From Spirochaetales bacterium (lineage in GTDB: Bacteria > Spirochaetota > GWE2-31-10), in NCBI GenBank assembly GCA_017624275.1, contig JAGANG010000072.1:1-50858 (forward strand): 50,858 nucleotides of DNA, in the 5' to 3' direction. Below, piece after piece: positions 1 to 9,267 of the stretch; position 1 is the stretch's first letter, and every line of letters begins with the position of its first letter. The notes beneath the pieces are model-generated. The model made no database searches. It was not told the origin of the DNA and worked only from the letters and a program-made list of their open reading frames with translations. Position numbers and translations under genes: made by a program.

Positions 1-301
1 AATCAACTTTATCTTTGTTCAAATCAACTTTATCTTTGTTCAAATCAACTTTATCTTTGTTCAAATCAACTTTATCTTTGTTCAAATCAACTTTATCTTT
101 GTTCAAATCAACTTTATCTTTGTTCAATTCAACTTTATCTTTGTTCAAATCAACTTTATCTTTGTTCAATTCAACTTTATCTTTGTTCAAATCAACTTTA
201 TCTTTGTTCAATTCAACTTTATCTTTATTCAGTTCAACTTTGTCTTTATTCAGTTCAACTTTATCTTTGTTCAATTCAACTTTGTCTTTATTCAGTTCAA
301 C
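1..301. repeat. 21-bp coding minisatellite, about 14 copies
   Basis: The unit aaatcaactttatctttgttc repeats head to tail. The first five or so units are identical, and later units alternate at a few positions (aat/aaa, gtc/atc, gttc/attc). The unit length is a multiple of three and on the minus strand it encodes NKDKV(D/E)L, so copy-number changes would not shift the frame. The array begins before the window. Confidence 0.95.
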
Positions 302-400
302 TGGCTTTAATTTATCTTCTGCATCGGAATTAATCATTGTTTGCAATGTAGAATTTTCTTTATCCAGACTGACATCATTTTTATCTTTATCTATACTCAT
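1..400 (-). CDS. 5' part of a gene with heptapeptide-repeat N-terminus, downstream of rnfG (runs off left edge)
   Basis: The reading frame opens with an ATG at 400, two bases after the rnfG stop (TAA-TC-ATG), and stays open to base 1, so the gene continues outside the window. The first 30 or so residues are acidic and lysine-rich (MSIDKDKNDVSLDKENSTLQ and onward). They are followed by about 14 tandem copies of NKDKVDL or NKDKVEL. No signal peptide or membrane segment is visible in this part. In rnf operons of order C-D-G the next gene is usually rnfE, so this may be an rnfE with an unusual repetitive N-terminal extension. It could equally be an unrelated gene. The identity is inference; the open frame and repeats are direct observation. 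Confidence 0.7.
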   Translation of the reverse strand, partial: MSIDKDKNDVSLDKENSTLQTMINSDAEDKLKPVELNKDKVELNKDKVELNKDKVELNKDKVELNKDKVDLNKDKVELNKDKVDLNKDKVELNKDKVDLNKDKVDLNKDKVDLNKDKVDLNKDKVDLNKDKVD

Positions 401-402
401 GA

Positions 403-1002
403 TTATTTTCCTTTATTCAACGATAACACATTTATAACTTCTCTGATTGCATCCACAATTCCATTAAAAGTCACGGTAGCACCACTGATAGAATCCACAA
501 CATCTACCCCGGAAGTTACCGGCGGGAATGTAGAATCATCAGTACTGCATCCTTGGAAAATACTCAACAACTTATTGTCTTCCCAGCACTTACCTTTCAA
601 TTCACGTGTAGGTAAAAGTAAAACTTTATGGATTTGCAATGTATCGGTAAAAGCCACACATAACGGCAAATCTGAATAAAACCCGTTTCCGTAAATAAAA
701 GTAATGTATCCTTTTAAATTCCCGTCATTATCCTTTACTTCATAATATTTATTTTGAATTCTAACATTGTTTTTATAAAAATATGAAGCTTCTCTTTTTA
801 AACTTGTAAACTCACATTCAACAAAATTTGCTGCATCCGGAAATAATTCTTTGTTTAGCTTAAATTCTCTATTAGCTTTATTTTCCTTTAAAAAAGAATG
901 AAGTGAAATATAAGTAACACAAACGAGTAAAATCCCTACGACAGCAACAAGTGCTAATTTTCCTGCAGCTATCGTATATTCATTTTTTAAATTAATTTTC
1001 AT
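403..1002 (-). CDS. rnfG: Rnf electron transport complex subunit G (FMN-binding)
   Basis: This 199-residue protein is the RnfG subunit of the membrane-bound ferredoxin:NAD+ oxidoreductase, which carries a covalently bound FMN outside the cytoplasmic membrane. One N-terminal membrane segment (about residues 12-35) is followed by an FMN-binding domain. The flavinylation motif SGATVT is present near the C-terminus, with Thr176 as the expected phosphoester site. The start overlaps the end of rnfD by 11 bases, which indicates translational coupling. The family assignment rests on the motif, size and operon position. Confidence 0.93.
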   Translation of the reverse strand: MKINLKNEYTIAAGKLALVAVVGILLVCVTYISLHSFLKENKANREFKLNKELFPDAANFVECEFTSLKREASYFYKNNVRIQNKYYEVKDNDGNLKGYITFIYGNGFYSDLPLCVAFTDTLQIHKVLLLPTRELKGKCWEDNKLLSIFQGCSTDDSTFPPVTSGVDVVDSISGATVTFNGIVDAIREVINVLSLNKGK

Positions 1003-2050
1003 CTAATTTTTCCTTTTTTTTATGCCAACCTACAGGATAATTACGAACATAACGATCTATAGCCGGAGTAAGCATATTCATAAATAATATTGCAAGCCCT
1101 ACACCTTCAGCACAATTTCCCCATATTCTGATTAGCATTGTGATTGCCCCGCAACCAACACCGAAAATAACTCGCCCTTTCGTTGTAAGCGGTGTAGTAA
1201 CAACATCTGTTGCCATAAAAAACGCACCGAGAATCATTCCTCCGGATAATAAATGAAATAACGGATCTCCGGTAAATAAAGCACCGCCAAATCTTGTTCC
1301 TTCAAAAATCCACGCCATAATCGCTGCACTACCTAAAAATGATAGCGGAATATCTATTGTAATAATTTTTCGATATAGTAAAAAAGCCGCTGCTAAAACT
1401 AATAAAAAGACAGACACTTCACCAATACATCCGCCTTTGAATCCAAAAAACATACGTAAATAATCTACTTGTGACCGCAAAACATCTCCGGGTAATGTAT
1501 CTAGTAATTGTATCGCACCTTCATTTCCGTAATTGCCGCCATTGAGTAAAGATGATTGAACTGCAGATAAAGGTGTTGCAGCTGTTAATCCGTCTGACGA
1601 GAAAGGCGGAAGCCATATTTGCATTTTTTCCGGCCATGAAAGAGTTGCAAAAACACGTCCTGCAACAGCAGGATTAGCCCAATTTTGTCCTAAACCACCA
1701 AAGGCTTGTTTTACAATTGCAACGGCAAATATCGAAGACAATATAGGAATATACAAAGGAACCGTAGGCGGCATTGTCATTCCCAGCAGCAATCCTGTTA
1801 AAATCGCAGATCCGTCATAAATTGTTACAGGACGTCTCATTATTAATTGACAAACTATTTCCGTCAAAACTGCAAATAAAATAGATAACAAAACTATTGC
1901 AACCGCAGAAAAACCAAAACTGATAAATCCAAAAATACAAGCAGGTAAAAGAAACAGTATGACAATATAAATCATCGAAACTGTTGATTCTCTGTTTTGT
2001 ATATGTGGTGAAACTGATATTAATAATTTTTCATTATGATCAACAACCAT
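992..2050 (-). CDS. rnfD: Rnf electron transport complex subunit D
   Basis: This 352-residue polytopic membrane protein is the RnfD subunit, which carries a covalent FMN and belongs to the NqrB/RnfD family. Hydrophobic helices fill residues 23-120 and 205-335. The flavin attachment motif reads LTAATPL with Thr159 as the likely acceptor; the more common form is SGATPL, so the residue before Ala-Thr differs. The ATG at 2050 is preceded by AAGGAG at a slightly long but normal spacing. It lies 15 bases after rnfC and overlaps rnfG, consistent with one transcript. Confidence 0.93.
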   Translation of the reverse strand: MVVDHNEKLLISVSPHIQNRESTVSMIYIVILFLLPACIFGFISFGFSAVAIVLLSILFAVLTEIVCQLIMRRPVTIYDGSAILTGLLLGMTMPPTVPLYIPILSSIFAVAIVKQAFGGLGQNWANPAVAGRVFATLSWPEKMQIWLPPFSSDGLTAATPLSAVQSSLLNGGNYGNEGAIQLLDTLPGDVLRSQVDYLRMFFGFKGGCIGEVSVFLLVLAAAFLLYRKIITIDIPLSFLGSAAIMAWIFEGTRFGGALFTGDPLFHLLSGGMILGAFFMATDVVTTPLTTKGRVIFGVGCGAITMLIRIWGNCAEGVGLAILFMNMLTPAIDRYVRNYPVGWHKKKEKLDEN

Positions 2051-2065
2051 TAAACATAGCTCCTT

Positions 2066-3415
2066 TTAGTTTCCGCTATTTTCAGCTGAAACTTTTCTCT
2101 GATTTCGGTAAAAGTTTTTCCCGAACTGAATTTGTTGCACTAACGGAATTTTTGCCGGACATACCCACGCACAAGCTCCGCATTCTTTGCAATTATCTAA
2201 ACCATTTTCATATGCTAATTTGTAATGTTTATAAGAAATATATTTTACCAGAAGTGACGGCATAAGCCCTTCCGCACACGCACTTACACATTTTCCGCAA
2301 TTGATACAGATTCCATTCTTTTTAAAATGACTGCTTTCCTCATGTGTAATACAAAGAATCCCCGATACATCTTTAGTCACCGGAGTTTCTAAATCTTTTT
2401 GTGCGTATCCTCTCATCGGACCGCCGATAACAACTTTTGCAATTTTTCCGGTAAATCCACCGCATTCCTCTATAACATCTCTAATCGGAGTGCCTATACG
2501 AACAATAAGATTTTTCGGATGTGCTATTCCGGCCCCGGAAACAGTTACCACACGTTCAATCATCGGTTTATCATTTATAACCGCATTTTTTATAGCAATC
2601 AAAGTTGCTACATTTATAACAGTGATTCCATGGTCTTGAACTTTTTCGTTACCGGGAATTATTTTTCCTGTAACGGCTTTTACCAACTGATGCTCATTTC
2701 CTTGCGGATATTTAACTTTCAAACCTACAGTTTTGTAAGAATAACGATTGGCACTTAAAATTTTTAATCGTCTTATAGCATCACGTTTGTTATTTTCCAC
2801 TGCAATATAAACATTTTTGGCTTCGAGTATTTTATTGACTATTTGCGTTCCAATCAAAACGCCTTCCGTTTTTTCTACAAGTAATCGATGATCACTTGTA
2901 AGATACGGTTCTGATTCTGCACCATTAACGATAAGTGTAGATGTTCCGTTTTTTAATGCGTACTCTAATTTCTTTCCCTCAGGAAACGCATCACCGCCAT
3001 GACCGACAATCCCGGATTGTATTATTTTTTCCAGTAAATCTTCTTTTGACATCGACAGCCAATCATTTAATTGAATGATTCTGCCGGATTTACTGAAAGT
3101 TCCGCCCAATTCTATTACAATTACATCAGACTTTTTTCCGTTGCCGATGTAAACTTCTTTTATTCCTTGTACTACTCCGGGAATCGAAGCATGAACATTA
3201 GCAGAAATCTCTCCGTCAGCTACTGCTATTAATTGCCCTTCTTCAACTACATCACCCGGTTTTACTATAATTTTAGCCGGTGTCCCGTAATGTTGACATA
3301 CGGGAATATATGCAACATTAGGAATATCTGCACTTTCAATATTCTTCTTGTTAATCGGATTCTTTTTATCATCAGGACAAATCCCACGCATTCCGAAAGT
3401 TTTTGCTAAAAACAT
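2066..3415 (-). CDS. rnfC: Rnf electron transport complex subunit C
   Basis: This 449-residue peripheral subunit binds NADH and FMN and passes electrons through two [4Fe-4S] clusters. Visible features are the glycine-rich nucleotide motif GHGGDAFPEGKKLEY (about residues 138-152) and two cysteine clusters near residues 372 (CINCGKCVSAC) and 408 (CKECGACAWVCP). The length is typical of short RnfC forms without the long alanine/lysine-rich C-terminal tail of enterobacterial RnfC. It is the first gene of the visible operon and diverges from the exported protein gene at 3598. The promoter should lie in 3416-3597. Confidence 0.95.
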   Translation of the reverse strand: MFLAKTFGMRGICPDDKKNPINKKNIESADIPNVAYIPVCQHYGTPAKIIVKPGDVVEEGQLIAVADGEISANVHASIPGVVQGIKEVYIGNGKKSDVIVIELGGTFSKSGRIIQLNDWLSMSKEDLLEKIIQSGIVGHGGDAFPEGKKLEYALKNGTSTLIVNGAESEPYLTSDHRLLVEKTEGVLIGTQIVNKILEAKNVYIAVENNKRDAIRRLKILSANRYSYKTVGLKVKYPQGNEHQLVKAVTGKIIPGNEKVQDHGITVINVATLIAIKNAVINDKPMIERVVTVSGAGIAHPKNLIVRIGTPIRDVIEECGGFTGKIAKVVIGGPMRGYAQKDLETPVTKDVSGILCITHEESSHFKKNGICINCGKCVSACAEGLMPSLLVKYISYKHYKLAYENGLDNCKECGACAWVCPAKIPLVQQIQFGKNFYRNQRKVSAENSGN

Positions 3416-3597
3416 ATTATACCTTGATAATCTTTAAACTTATTTTCATTACCCACTTGAAAAGCGGCATATTTTCGCACGAATCTAGCAAAAAATTGCA
3501 AAATTTGCAATCACAATGCAAAATCAGATTCAGCCTTTAATGAAGTTATTAATAATTAATTCCGATTTCTAAACATGAACACGGAGAAAATCTTTTT

Positions 3598-4980
3598 ATG
3601 ATTCGCACTTTTTCCCTATTTTTACTGCTATTTTTTACATCCCCGTTATTCTCAGAAGTTACGGCGAAATTAATCCGTTCTTCATATTTATTCAGTAATA
3701 TTAATATTGATAATGAACTTTCTCCGTTTTCAGGGATAAATCCGACAGCATGTTTGAATAAAGGTGCAATAGTAAAAATACTGGATGAATACGAAACTGA
3801 ATCTATGTACGGAAATATTCTTTTCATAGAAATCAGCGACGGAAAAAACGGTTATATAGAAAAAAGTGTTGTGATTCCACACGAATATTCCGGTACAAAA
3901 TTTTATACCAATGAACAAATTAAAAATATTGCCCCTAATTCCATTTTATATTTTCAATATTCCGGAATGGACGGATTGCATTTTAAAGATAAAAATAAAA
4001 AGAGTATTGTTCTTGATAATTTAGAAAATCTTCGTTTTGTACTTAATCGTAAAACAGAAAATCGTTATCAAAACAAACACAAAAATATTATTGTTAAAGT
4101 AGTTGATGAGCAAACTTTACGTCCGTTAATCAATGCAAAACTTAACGGAAAAGAAATCGACAACGACGGATATTGCTATTTAAAAACTACAGATTTAGGA
4201 AAAAATTTTTCTTTAGAATGCAAAGGATATGAATCAAAAAACGTGAACATCAACAAAAGGATTAATCTGTTTTTTCTTTCAAAGTTTTTTATTGAAGAAA
4301 AAATGGATTCTAACAATACATGTACCGTAAAAATCGACTCTTCCGCAAAATATTCTCAGATATATTTTCGTAATAAAAACAATTTTGACATCTACACGAC
4401 CGATTCTCAATCAATTGAACTGCCAAAAGGGAAATACGAAATTATCTATGAAACAGCCGAAAGCGGATTTTATCCGATACAACAATTTGTCAATTTGCAA
4501 AATAATTTTATAAAATTATCTGATATTTTAAAAAATGCAAACCATACCAGAAGTAATATGGCATGGCGTGATGTTCCCAAGTCTGCAAACAGTAACAATA
4601 CTTACAAAATACTTTTTTCCAAAAATAACGACATTGTTTCTGATGTGTCTTCAGAAAAATATGAATTAGAGTTTATTGATTGCGAATTTAATTTTTATCA
4701 AAACAATAAATTCATAGCCGGCGGATACTTTATTCGAAATAATGAAAATATTCGATTACATTGGAATTTTGGTTACGGAATGATAGCTTCATTATTTTCA
4801 TGTGGTGTAGTAGTTTCCGGGAAAATCCGTGAAAACATCGGTACCGGGATTTACGAATTTGAAATTACTGAAAAAAATTTTGAGGCTAAAGTCGCCGATA
4901 AAATAAATATGCCTTGGTTACCCGAAATTTTTAATAAAGAAAATATCCTTTTTATTAAAGAAAAAAGCTATTCGCAGTAA
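3598..4980 (+). CDS. exported SH3-like domain protein of unknown function
   Basis: The 460-residue protein begins with a clear signal peptide (MIRTFSLFLLLFFTSPLFSE). Residues 30-95 look like a bacterial SH3-type fold, with alternating beta strands and an NGYIEKSVVIP ending. A segment near residues 160-215 (VKVVDEQTLRPLINAKLNGK and onward) resembles a carboxypeptidase regulatory-like beta-sandwich. The rest is beta-rich with no motif I recognise. It is likely periplasmic or outer-membrane associated. It is monocistronic and diverges from rnfC, and its 3' end overlaps that of the convergent DUF523 gene by 13 bases. The function is unknown. Confidence 0.75.
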   Translation: MIRTFSLFLLLFFTSPLFSEVTAKLIRSSYLFSNINIDNELSPFSGINPTACLNKGAIVKILDEYETESMYGNILFIEISDGKNGYIEKSVVIPHEYSGTKFYTNEQIKNIAPNSILYFQYSGMDGLHFKDKNKKSIVLDNLENLRFVLNRKTENRYQNKHKNIIVKVVDEQTLRPLINAKLNGKEIDNDGYCYLKTTDLGKNFSLECKGYESKNVNINKRINLFFLSKFFIEEKMDSNNTCTVKIDSSAKYSQIYFRNKNNFDIYTTDSQSIELPKGKYEIIYETAESGFYPIQQFVNLQNNFIKLSDILKNANHTRSNMAWRDVPKSANSNNTYKILFSKNNDIVSDVSSEKYELEFIDCEFNFYQNNKFIAGGYFIRNNENIRLHWNFGYGMIASLFSCGVVVSGKIRENIGTGIYEFEITEKNFEAKVADKINMPWLPEIFNKENILFIKEKSYSQ

Positions 4981-5531
4981 AAGCAACCTTTATTTTTAAC
5001 TGCAAAATCATCAAAAGGTTCAATACTGTATTCTTCAGCCAAACCAAGATAATATCCCGGTTTAAAATCTCTGCAAAAATTATCAGAACTGACACAATTA
5101 TAATTATTTTCTAAAAGAAGTTTTGCCGTAATTCCGTTCCCGGAAACTTTTTGTCCTGAAAAAGTCCCATCATAAACAGTACCGACACCGCAACTCGGTG
5201 ACAAACTTTTTAAAAGAATAGATTTTACATCCGGATAAAGACGTAATATTTTTAAAGCCTCTTGTGCTCCGTTATAAAATTGCGTTGTTACGTCATTACC
5301 ATTTTTCATAAAAACATTTTTCCCGCAAATCTCAGATTTATCACGAGGAGTACACAATCCGCCGAGTTGCTCCGGGCAAAACAATATCGGTACAAAATAA
5401 CCTAGTTCCATTAAATGAAAAAGGGAAGCACAAGAATTATTGCTTCCCGAATATTTCGTATTAATCCCCAGCAAACATGCCGAAATCGGCAAATATGTTT
5501 GCGGTAACGGGGAAATTATTTTTATATTCAT
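4968..5531 (-). CDS. DUF523 family protein
   Basis: This 187-residue protein has the DUF523 hallmarks: an N-terminal SACLLGINTKYSGSNN, a central CPEQLGGLCTPRDKSEI, and KSLSPSCGVGTVYDGTFSG. Conserved cysteines in these blocks suggest metal or redox chemistry, but the family has no established function. The start at 5531 gives a slightly longer N-terminus (MNIKIISPLPQTYLPI) than the common MKILVSACLLG form. The neighbour upstream on the same strand (5541-6407) is only 9 bases away, so they are probably co-transcribed. Confidence 0.85.
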   Translation of the reverse strand: MNIKIISPLPQTYLPISACLLGINTKYSGSNNSCASLFHLMELGYFVPILFCPEQLGGLCTPRDKSEICGKNVFMKNGNDVTTQFYNGAQEALKILRLYPDVKSILLKSLSPSCGVGTVYDGTFSGQKVSGNGITAKLLLENNYNCVSSDNFCRDFKPGYYLGLAEEYSIEPFDDFAVKNKGCFYCE

Positions 5532-5540
5532 AATCCGATT

Positions 5541-6407
5541 TTATTCCAAAGTTCGTCCGTCTGCACCTACAAGCCAAGCTTTTTGTACCGGAGTCAATTT
5601 ACCTTCACTCCATAGTTCCAAAAGATTTTTTATTGCAAAGGCATTAAATGTAACTTTTTCTCCAGGAGCTAAAACTTTTGCTATCGCACCTTCTTTATTC
5701 AAATATTGTGAAGGAATCAAATCTCTGAATTCCTTACTTTCAACAATATCTCGTAAAACTTTTGAAGGAATCATTTTTTCTACATAAGCAACACGGAAAA
5801 ACTCTTGAGATATTCCGTTACCTTTAGAAAGTTTATCGATAACAATTGTATTAATTGTCAACTTTCCTATTAATTCTGAACGATATTTCAATTCATCGGC
5901 AGATACGTATTCTCCCAAAGAATGGAAATTTTGTTGATTCATTTCAATATTAAAGTCTTTAATTTTTGTATCTTCTTTTGCTATTTCAGGTACAACAACT
6001 TTTTCTTCAATAGCCGTCGTATTAGAATTAGATGTTTTTTCTCCATTACGTTCTGCTTTTTCTATGCTTCTTGTACTCTTTTGAGGAGGTAACGGCGTTG
6101 CCGGTATATTTTTTCGTACAGCAACAACATTTGGTTCTTTTACTGTATTTTCAACAACCTTCTTCTCTATTTCTTTTTCTTCTTTTTTTACTTCAGCACC
6201 TTCTGCTACATCTTCATCTTCTAAAATCTTATCTTCAAGATTCGTAATTTCCGCAACATCAACTTTTTCTACCTGTTGAGTAAATGTGGCATACTTTGAT
6301 GTTTCAGGCTTAAACCAATCAAAATAATATTTACTTACAAGTAAAGCTAAAACTGAAAGAATCAAAACTCCCGTAACAACATAAAATCCTATGTATTTTC
6401 TATTCAT
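5541..6407 (-). CDS. membrane-anchored protein with charged linker, unknown function
   Basis: The 288-residue protein has one N-terminal transmembrane helix (residues 6-26) and then a long acidic/lysine-rich, probably disordered segment (about 40-150, with many E-K runs and a short proline stretch ATPLPPQKS). A compact C-terminal domain of about 120 residues follows (from YVSADELKYRSELIGKLT to the end). I do not recognise the C-terminal domain. The layout of helix, linker and folded domain suits a protein projecting into the periplasm. It lies 9 bases before the DUF523 gene on the same strand. Confidence 0.7.
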   Translation of the reverse strand: MNRKYIGFYVVTGVLILSVLALLVSKYYFDWFKPETSKYATFTQQVEKVDVAEITNLEDKILEDEDVAEGAEVKKEEKEIEKKVVENTVKEPNVVAVRKNIPATPLPPQKSTRSIEKAERNGEKTSNSNTTAIEEKVVVPEIAKEDTKIKDFNIEMNQQNFHSLGEYVSADELKYRSELIGKLTINTIVIDKLSKGNGISQEFFRVAYVEKMIPSKVLRDIVESKEFRDLIPSQYLNKEGAIAKVLAPGEKVTFNAFAIKNLLELWSEGKLTPVQKAWLVGADGRTLE

Positions 6408-6517
6408 TTTATCACCATCCTCTGTGAAAAATCTTGCTTTGTTTTTTTTCTGATAAAATCAATATCGGCATTTTTTTAAACTTCTTAATGAAGAACACAT
6501 AATTCTGCTAAAAAGTG

Positions 6518-7237
6518 TTAATTTGAAAAGCCTGCAAAAAGTTCTAATACGCTTTCTGTGTTTCGCTTCACACTTTCTTGAATTACACTTTTATCTGCAC
6601 GAATTTTCTCAAAAATTACATCTGAAACCGTAAGAATTACAGCTGATTTCATGTCATATTTAGCTGCAAGTACAAACAACGGATACGCTTCCATTTCAAC
6701 AGCCAACGTTCCGTATTTGGCAAATTTCTTATACAAATCATAATTATCTTCATAAAAAGTTTCGGAACAAAGCCCGGCTCCGGCATGAACATGTTCTGCT
6801 CCGTGAATATTAACTGCTGTTTGATATAAAGATGTCGCCAAAAGAAAATCCGGTACGGCAGAAAAAGAAGCTCCGGGAAATTCTCGAGCATAAATGTCAT
6901 GACTTGAATGTGCCGCAGTAAGAATCAACGTATCACCGGCATTTACTTTTTCAGCATTGATAGTTCCGCAAGTCCCCAATCGAATAATATTTTTTACGCC
7001 GAGCATATTTAACTCTTCCAAAACAATACTTATCGACGGAGAGCCCATTCCTGCCGTCTGTACAGAAATTCTTTTCCCTTTATATGTCCCGGTATATCCG
7101 TACATATGACGATAATGATTATAACAAACGGGATTTTCTAAATAATTTTTTGCGATAAAAGTTGCACGATCCGGATCTCCTACAAGAATAACTGATTCAG
7201 CAACATCTCCGATATTAGCTTCAATATGAATAGGCAT
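6518..7237 (-). CDS. deoD: purine-nucleoside phosphorylase, DeoD type
   Basis: The enzyme splits purine (deoxy)ribonucleosides with phosphate to give the base and (deoxy)ribose-1-phosphate. From the ATG at 7237 it is 239 residues long, matching the DeoD family. AAGGAG lies 7 bases before this ATG, which is why I prefer it to the open frame that extends upstream to 7273. Motifs include the phosphate-binding ILVGDPDRA, IIRLGTCGT and the ribose/base region GTLAVEMEAYPLF followed by TVSDVIF, in which the Asp is the expected catalytic acid. It is probably cytoplasmic, hexameric and a single-gene unit. Confidence 0.95.
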   Translation of the reverse strand: MPIHIEANIGDVAESVILVGDPDRATFIAKNYLENPVCYNHYRHMYGYTGTYKGKRISVQTAGMGSPSISIVLEELNMLGVKNIIRLGTCGTINAEKVNAGDTLILTAAHSSHDIYAREFPGASFSAVPDFLLATSLYQTAVNIHGAEHVHAGAGLCSETFYEDNYDLYKKFAKYGTLAVEMEAYPLFVLAAKYDMKSAVILTVSDVIFEKIRADKSVIQESVKRNTESVLELFAGFSN

Positions 7238-7321
7238 ATTTTTCTCCTTATTAAAGATATCTCGGAAAAACAAAAAATATTTTTATGATACTTGATAAAT
7301 AATGAAGAAAAACGTCGCCTT

Positions 7322-8086
7322 TTATTTTCTTTTTTGTGAACGTAAAACCTTTAGATATGTTTTTGCACCGCCCAAATAACGCTTCCACAATCGTCCCGGC
7401 TCTTGAAATAAACGATACAACCATTCCAAACGAAGTTTTTGCATAAATAACGGAGCTCTTTTTTTATTGCCTGAATGAAAATCAAATGCCGCCCCTATTC
7501 CGGCAATTACCGGAACATTCAATTCGGCTTCATTTTCTAATATCCACCACTCTTGTTTCGGACAACCGAATGAAACCCACAAGACATCGCTTCCAGATTC
7601 GTTAATCATATTTTTTATTTTAGCTTTTTCTTCATCTGAAAAATCACCAAACGGCGGAGAATAAATCCCCGAAATTTTTAATGCCGGATATTTACTCAAG
7701 AAATTATCTGCCATTTTTGCAGCAACACCTTCCGCAGCTCCTAAAAAGAAATTTTTGTAGCCTTTCAGTTGTGAAATTGCCATAAATTCTTTCATCAAAT
7801 CCGGTCCGGCAACACGCTCTTTCAGAGGCGTTCCTAAATATTTTGCTCCGACTACAATTGAATAACCATCGGGAATGATAAGAAACGAACGATTCAGACG
7901 TTCTGTCGATAAGTTTTTATATTTGCCTATATGATTAAAAATATCTTGGTTAGCAGCCATTAAAAGCGAAGATTCTTCATTAAATAAATCCGGCTGCGTT
8001 ATTTTTAATTCCACACGTTCCAGTGCTTCCGCCATATTTACATTATCAAACAACAAACCGCCGACATCTATTCTTTCACGAGTCAT
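7322..8086 (-). CDS. WecG/TagA/CpsF family glycosyltransferase
   Basis: This 254-residue enzyme belongs to glycosyltransferase family 26, which transfers N-acetylmannosamine or a related sugar to a lipid-linked sugar in cell-envelope polysaccharide synthesis. The diagnostic blocks are visible: the N-terminal ANQDIFNHIGKYKNL, the central PDGYSIVVGAKYLG with RVAGPDLM, and the signature VLWVSFGCPKQEWWI. Its ATG overlaps the stop of the upstream glycosyltransferase (ATGA), so the two are translationally coupled. The exact donor and acceptor sugars cannot be read from sequence. Confidence 0.92.
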   Translation of the reverse strand: MTRERIDVGGLLFDNVNMAEALERVELKITQPDLFNEESSLLMAANQDIFNHIGKYKNLSTERLNRSFLIIPDGYSIVVGAKYLGTPLKERVAGPDLMKEFMAISQLKGYKNFFLGAAEGVAAKMADNFLSKYPALKISGIYSPPFGDFSDEEKAKIKNMINESGSDVLWVSFGCPKQEWWILENEAELNVPVIAGIGAAFDFHSGNKKRAPLFMQKLRLEWLYRLFQEPGRLWKRYLGGAKTYLKVLRSQKRK

Positions 8087-9267
8087 TTTATTAATTCCTT
8101 ATAAATATTTATTAAATTTGCAATACTTTTTTCTGTTTCCATTTCCTCTAAGAATGTCTTTCTTGCATTATCTGCAAGTCGTATTCTAAAAGCCTCATCA
8201 TTCTCAAAAGTTTTTACTGCATTTATAATATTTTCAATTCGTTCTTGTTCCGTATCACTTTCGGTTCCTGCAAGCAAGGCATTCACATTATTAGTCGCAA
8301 TTCCGTCAATTGCTCCCCAAGCATTACTGATAACAGGGATTCCGTATCTAAAAGCCTCAATCACAACCATTGGAAAGTTTTCGTACCAAATTGACGGTAT
8401 AATCACAGCCTTAGCATGCATAAACAGCTTTTGTTTTGTTTCCCCGTCGGTAAAACCGACAAATTTTATATTCCGGTAATCTTTGTATTTTTCTTGCAGT
8501 TCTTCACAAAGAGGACCTGTTCCGGCAATCATGAAGTCACATTCCGGCAATTCTACAAAAGCTTTTATTGCATTCTCAAGCCCTTTTTCCTGCGAAATCC
8601 TACCTATAAACAAATAGTGCTGTCCGTCGGCACGTTCCGTTTTATCTACATCCGGCAAACTATTACCGCGAACTTTTATTTTATTTTTTGGGAATTCGGC
8701 ATTTATTAAAACAGACGCAGCAAAATTATTCAAAGCCAAATAACAATCTATATTTGTGCGTAAAGACTTACTGCATTTCTTTATTAAATACGAATACAAC
8801 ATTGAAAAAAGCCTTGAATCACGATAACACTTTGACGAAATACAAGGTTTAAAATTACCTTTTTCCAAACAAGACTTGCAAATCTTACCGTTATGAAAAA
8901 GCAAACCCGACGGACATACAAAGCGAAAATTGTGAATTGTTTGTACGATTTTAACACCGGTTTGCTTCTTTAAAAAACGATAAATAAACGGCGTTATTAA
9001 AGGAAAAACATTATGAACATGAACAATATCAATATTTTTATCTTTAATAATTTTTAGAATTTCATTTCTGATTTCTCTGTTTCCGGAAAGAATCTTGCAA
9101 AGAAATTTCAACTGATGCAAGATTCCGCCTTCAGTTTCTTGGTTATTCACACTAAAAGAAAAAACATTTACAGAAGACTGTTTTTCCAATGCCTTTGTTT
9201 CATTTTCAAAAACAATATCTTCGCCGCCTCGATTTTTGTAATAATTATGAATAATCAATATATTCAA
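8083..9267 (-). CDS. glycosyltransferase family 4
   Basis: This 394-residue protein has the GT-B architecture: an N-terminal acceptor domain (NILIIHNYYKNRGGEDIV, HVHNVFPLITPFI) and a C-terminal nucleotide-sugar domain (FIGRISQEKGLENAI, FVGFTDGETKQ, VIPSIWYENFPMVVIEAF with the E-x7-E-type motif). A cysteine-rich stretch near residues 130-160 (CPSG, CKSCLEKGNFKPC) is common in this subfamily. The likely start is TTG at 9267, which overlaps the proA stop as TTGA and follows AGGAAA at good spacing. It probably acts in envelope polysaccharide assembly with the downstream WecG-type enzyme. Confidence 0.9.
   Translation of the reverse strand: MNILIIHNYYKNRGGEDIVFENETKALEKQSSVNVFSFSVNNQETEGGILHQLKFLCKILSGNREIRNEILKIIKDKNIDIVHVHNVFPLITPFIYRFLKKQTGVKIVQTIHNFRFVCPSGLLFHNGKICKSCLEKGNFKPCISSKCYRDSRLFSMLYSYLIKKCSKSLRTNIDCYLALNNFAASVLINAEFPKNKIKVRGNSLPDVDKTERADGQHYLFIGRISQEKGLENAIKAFVELPECDFMIAGTGPLCEELQEKYKDYRNIKFVGFTDGETKQKLFMHAKAVIIPSIWYENFPMVVIEAFRYGIPVISNAWGAIDGIATNNVNALLAGTESDTEQERIENIINAVKTFENDEAFRIRLADNARKTFLEEMETEKSIANLINIYKELIK

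Noticed and set aside
15..437. Plus-strand open frame of FKSTLSL repeats
   Set aside because: It is the antisense of the 21-bp coding repeat. The minus strand has the operon context, the ATG after rnfG and charged residues typical of a real protein.
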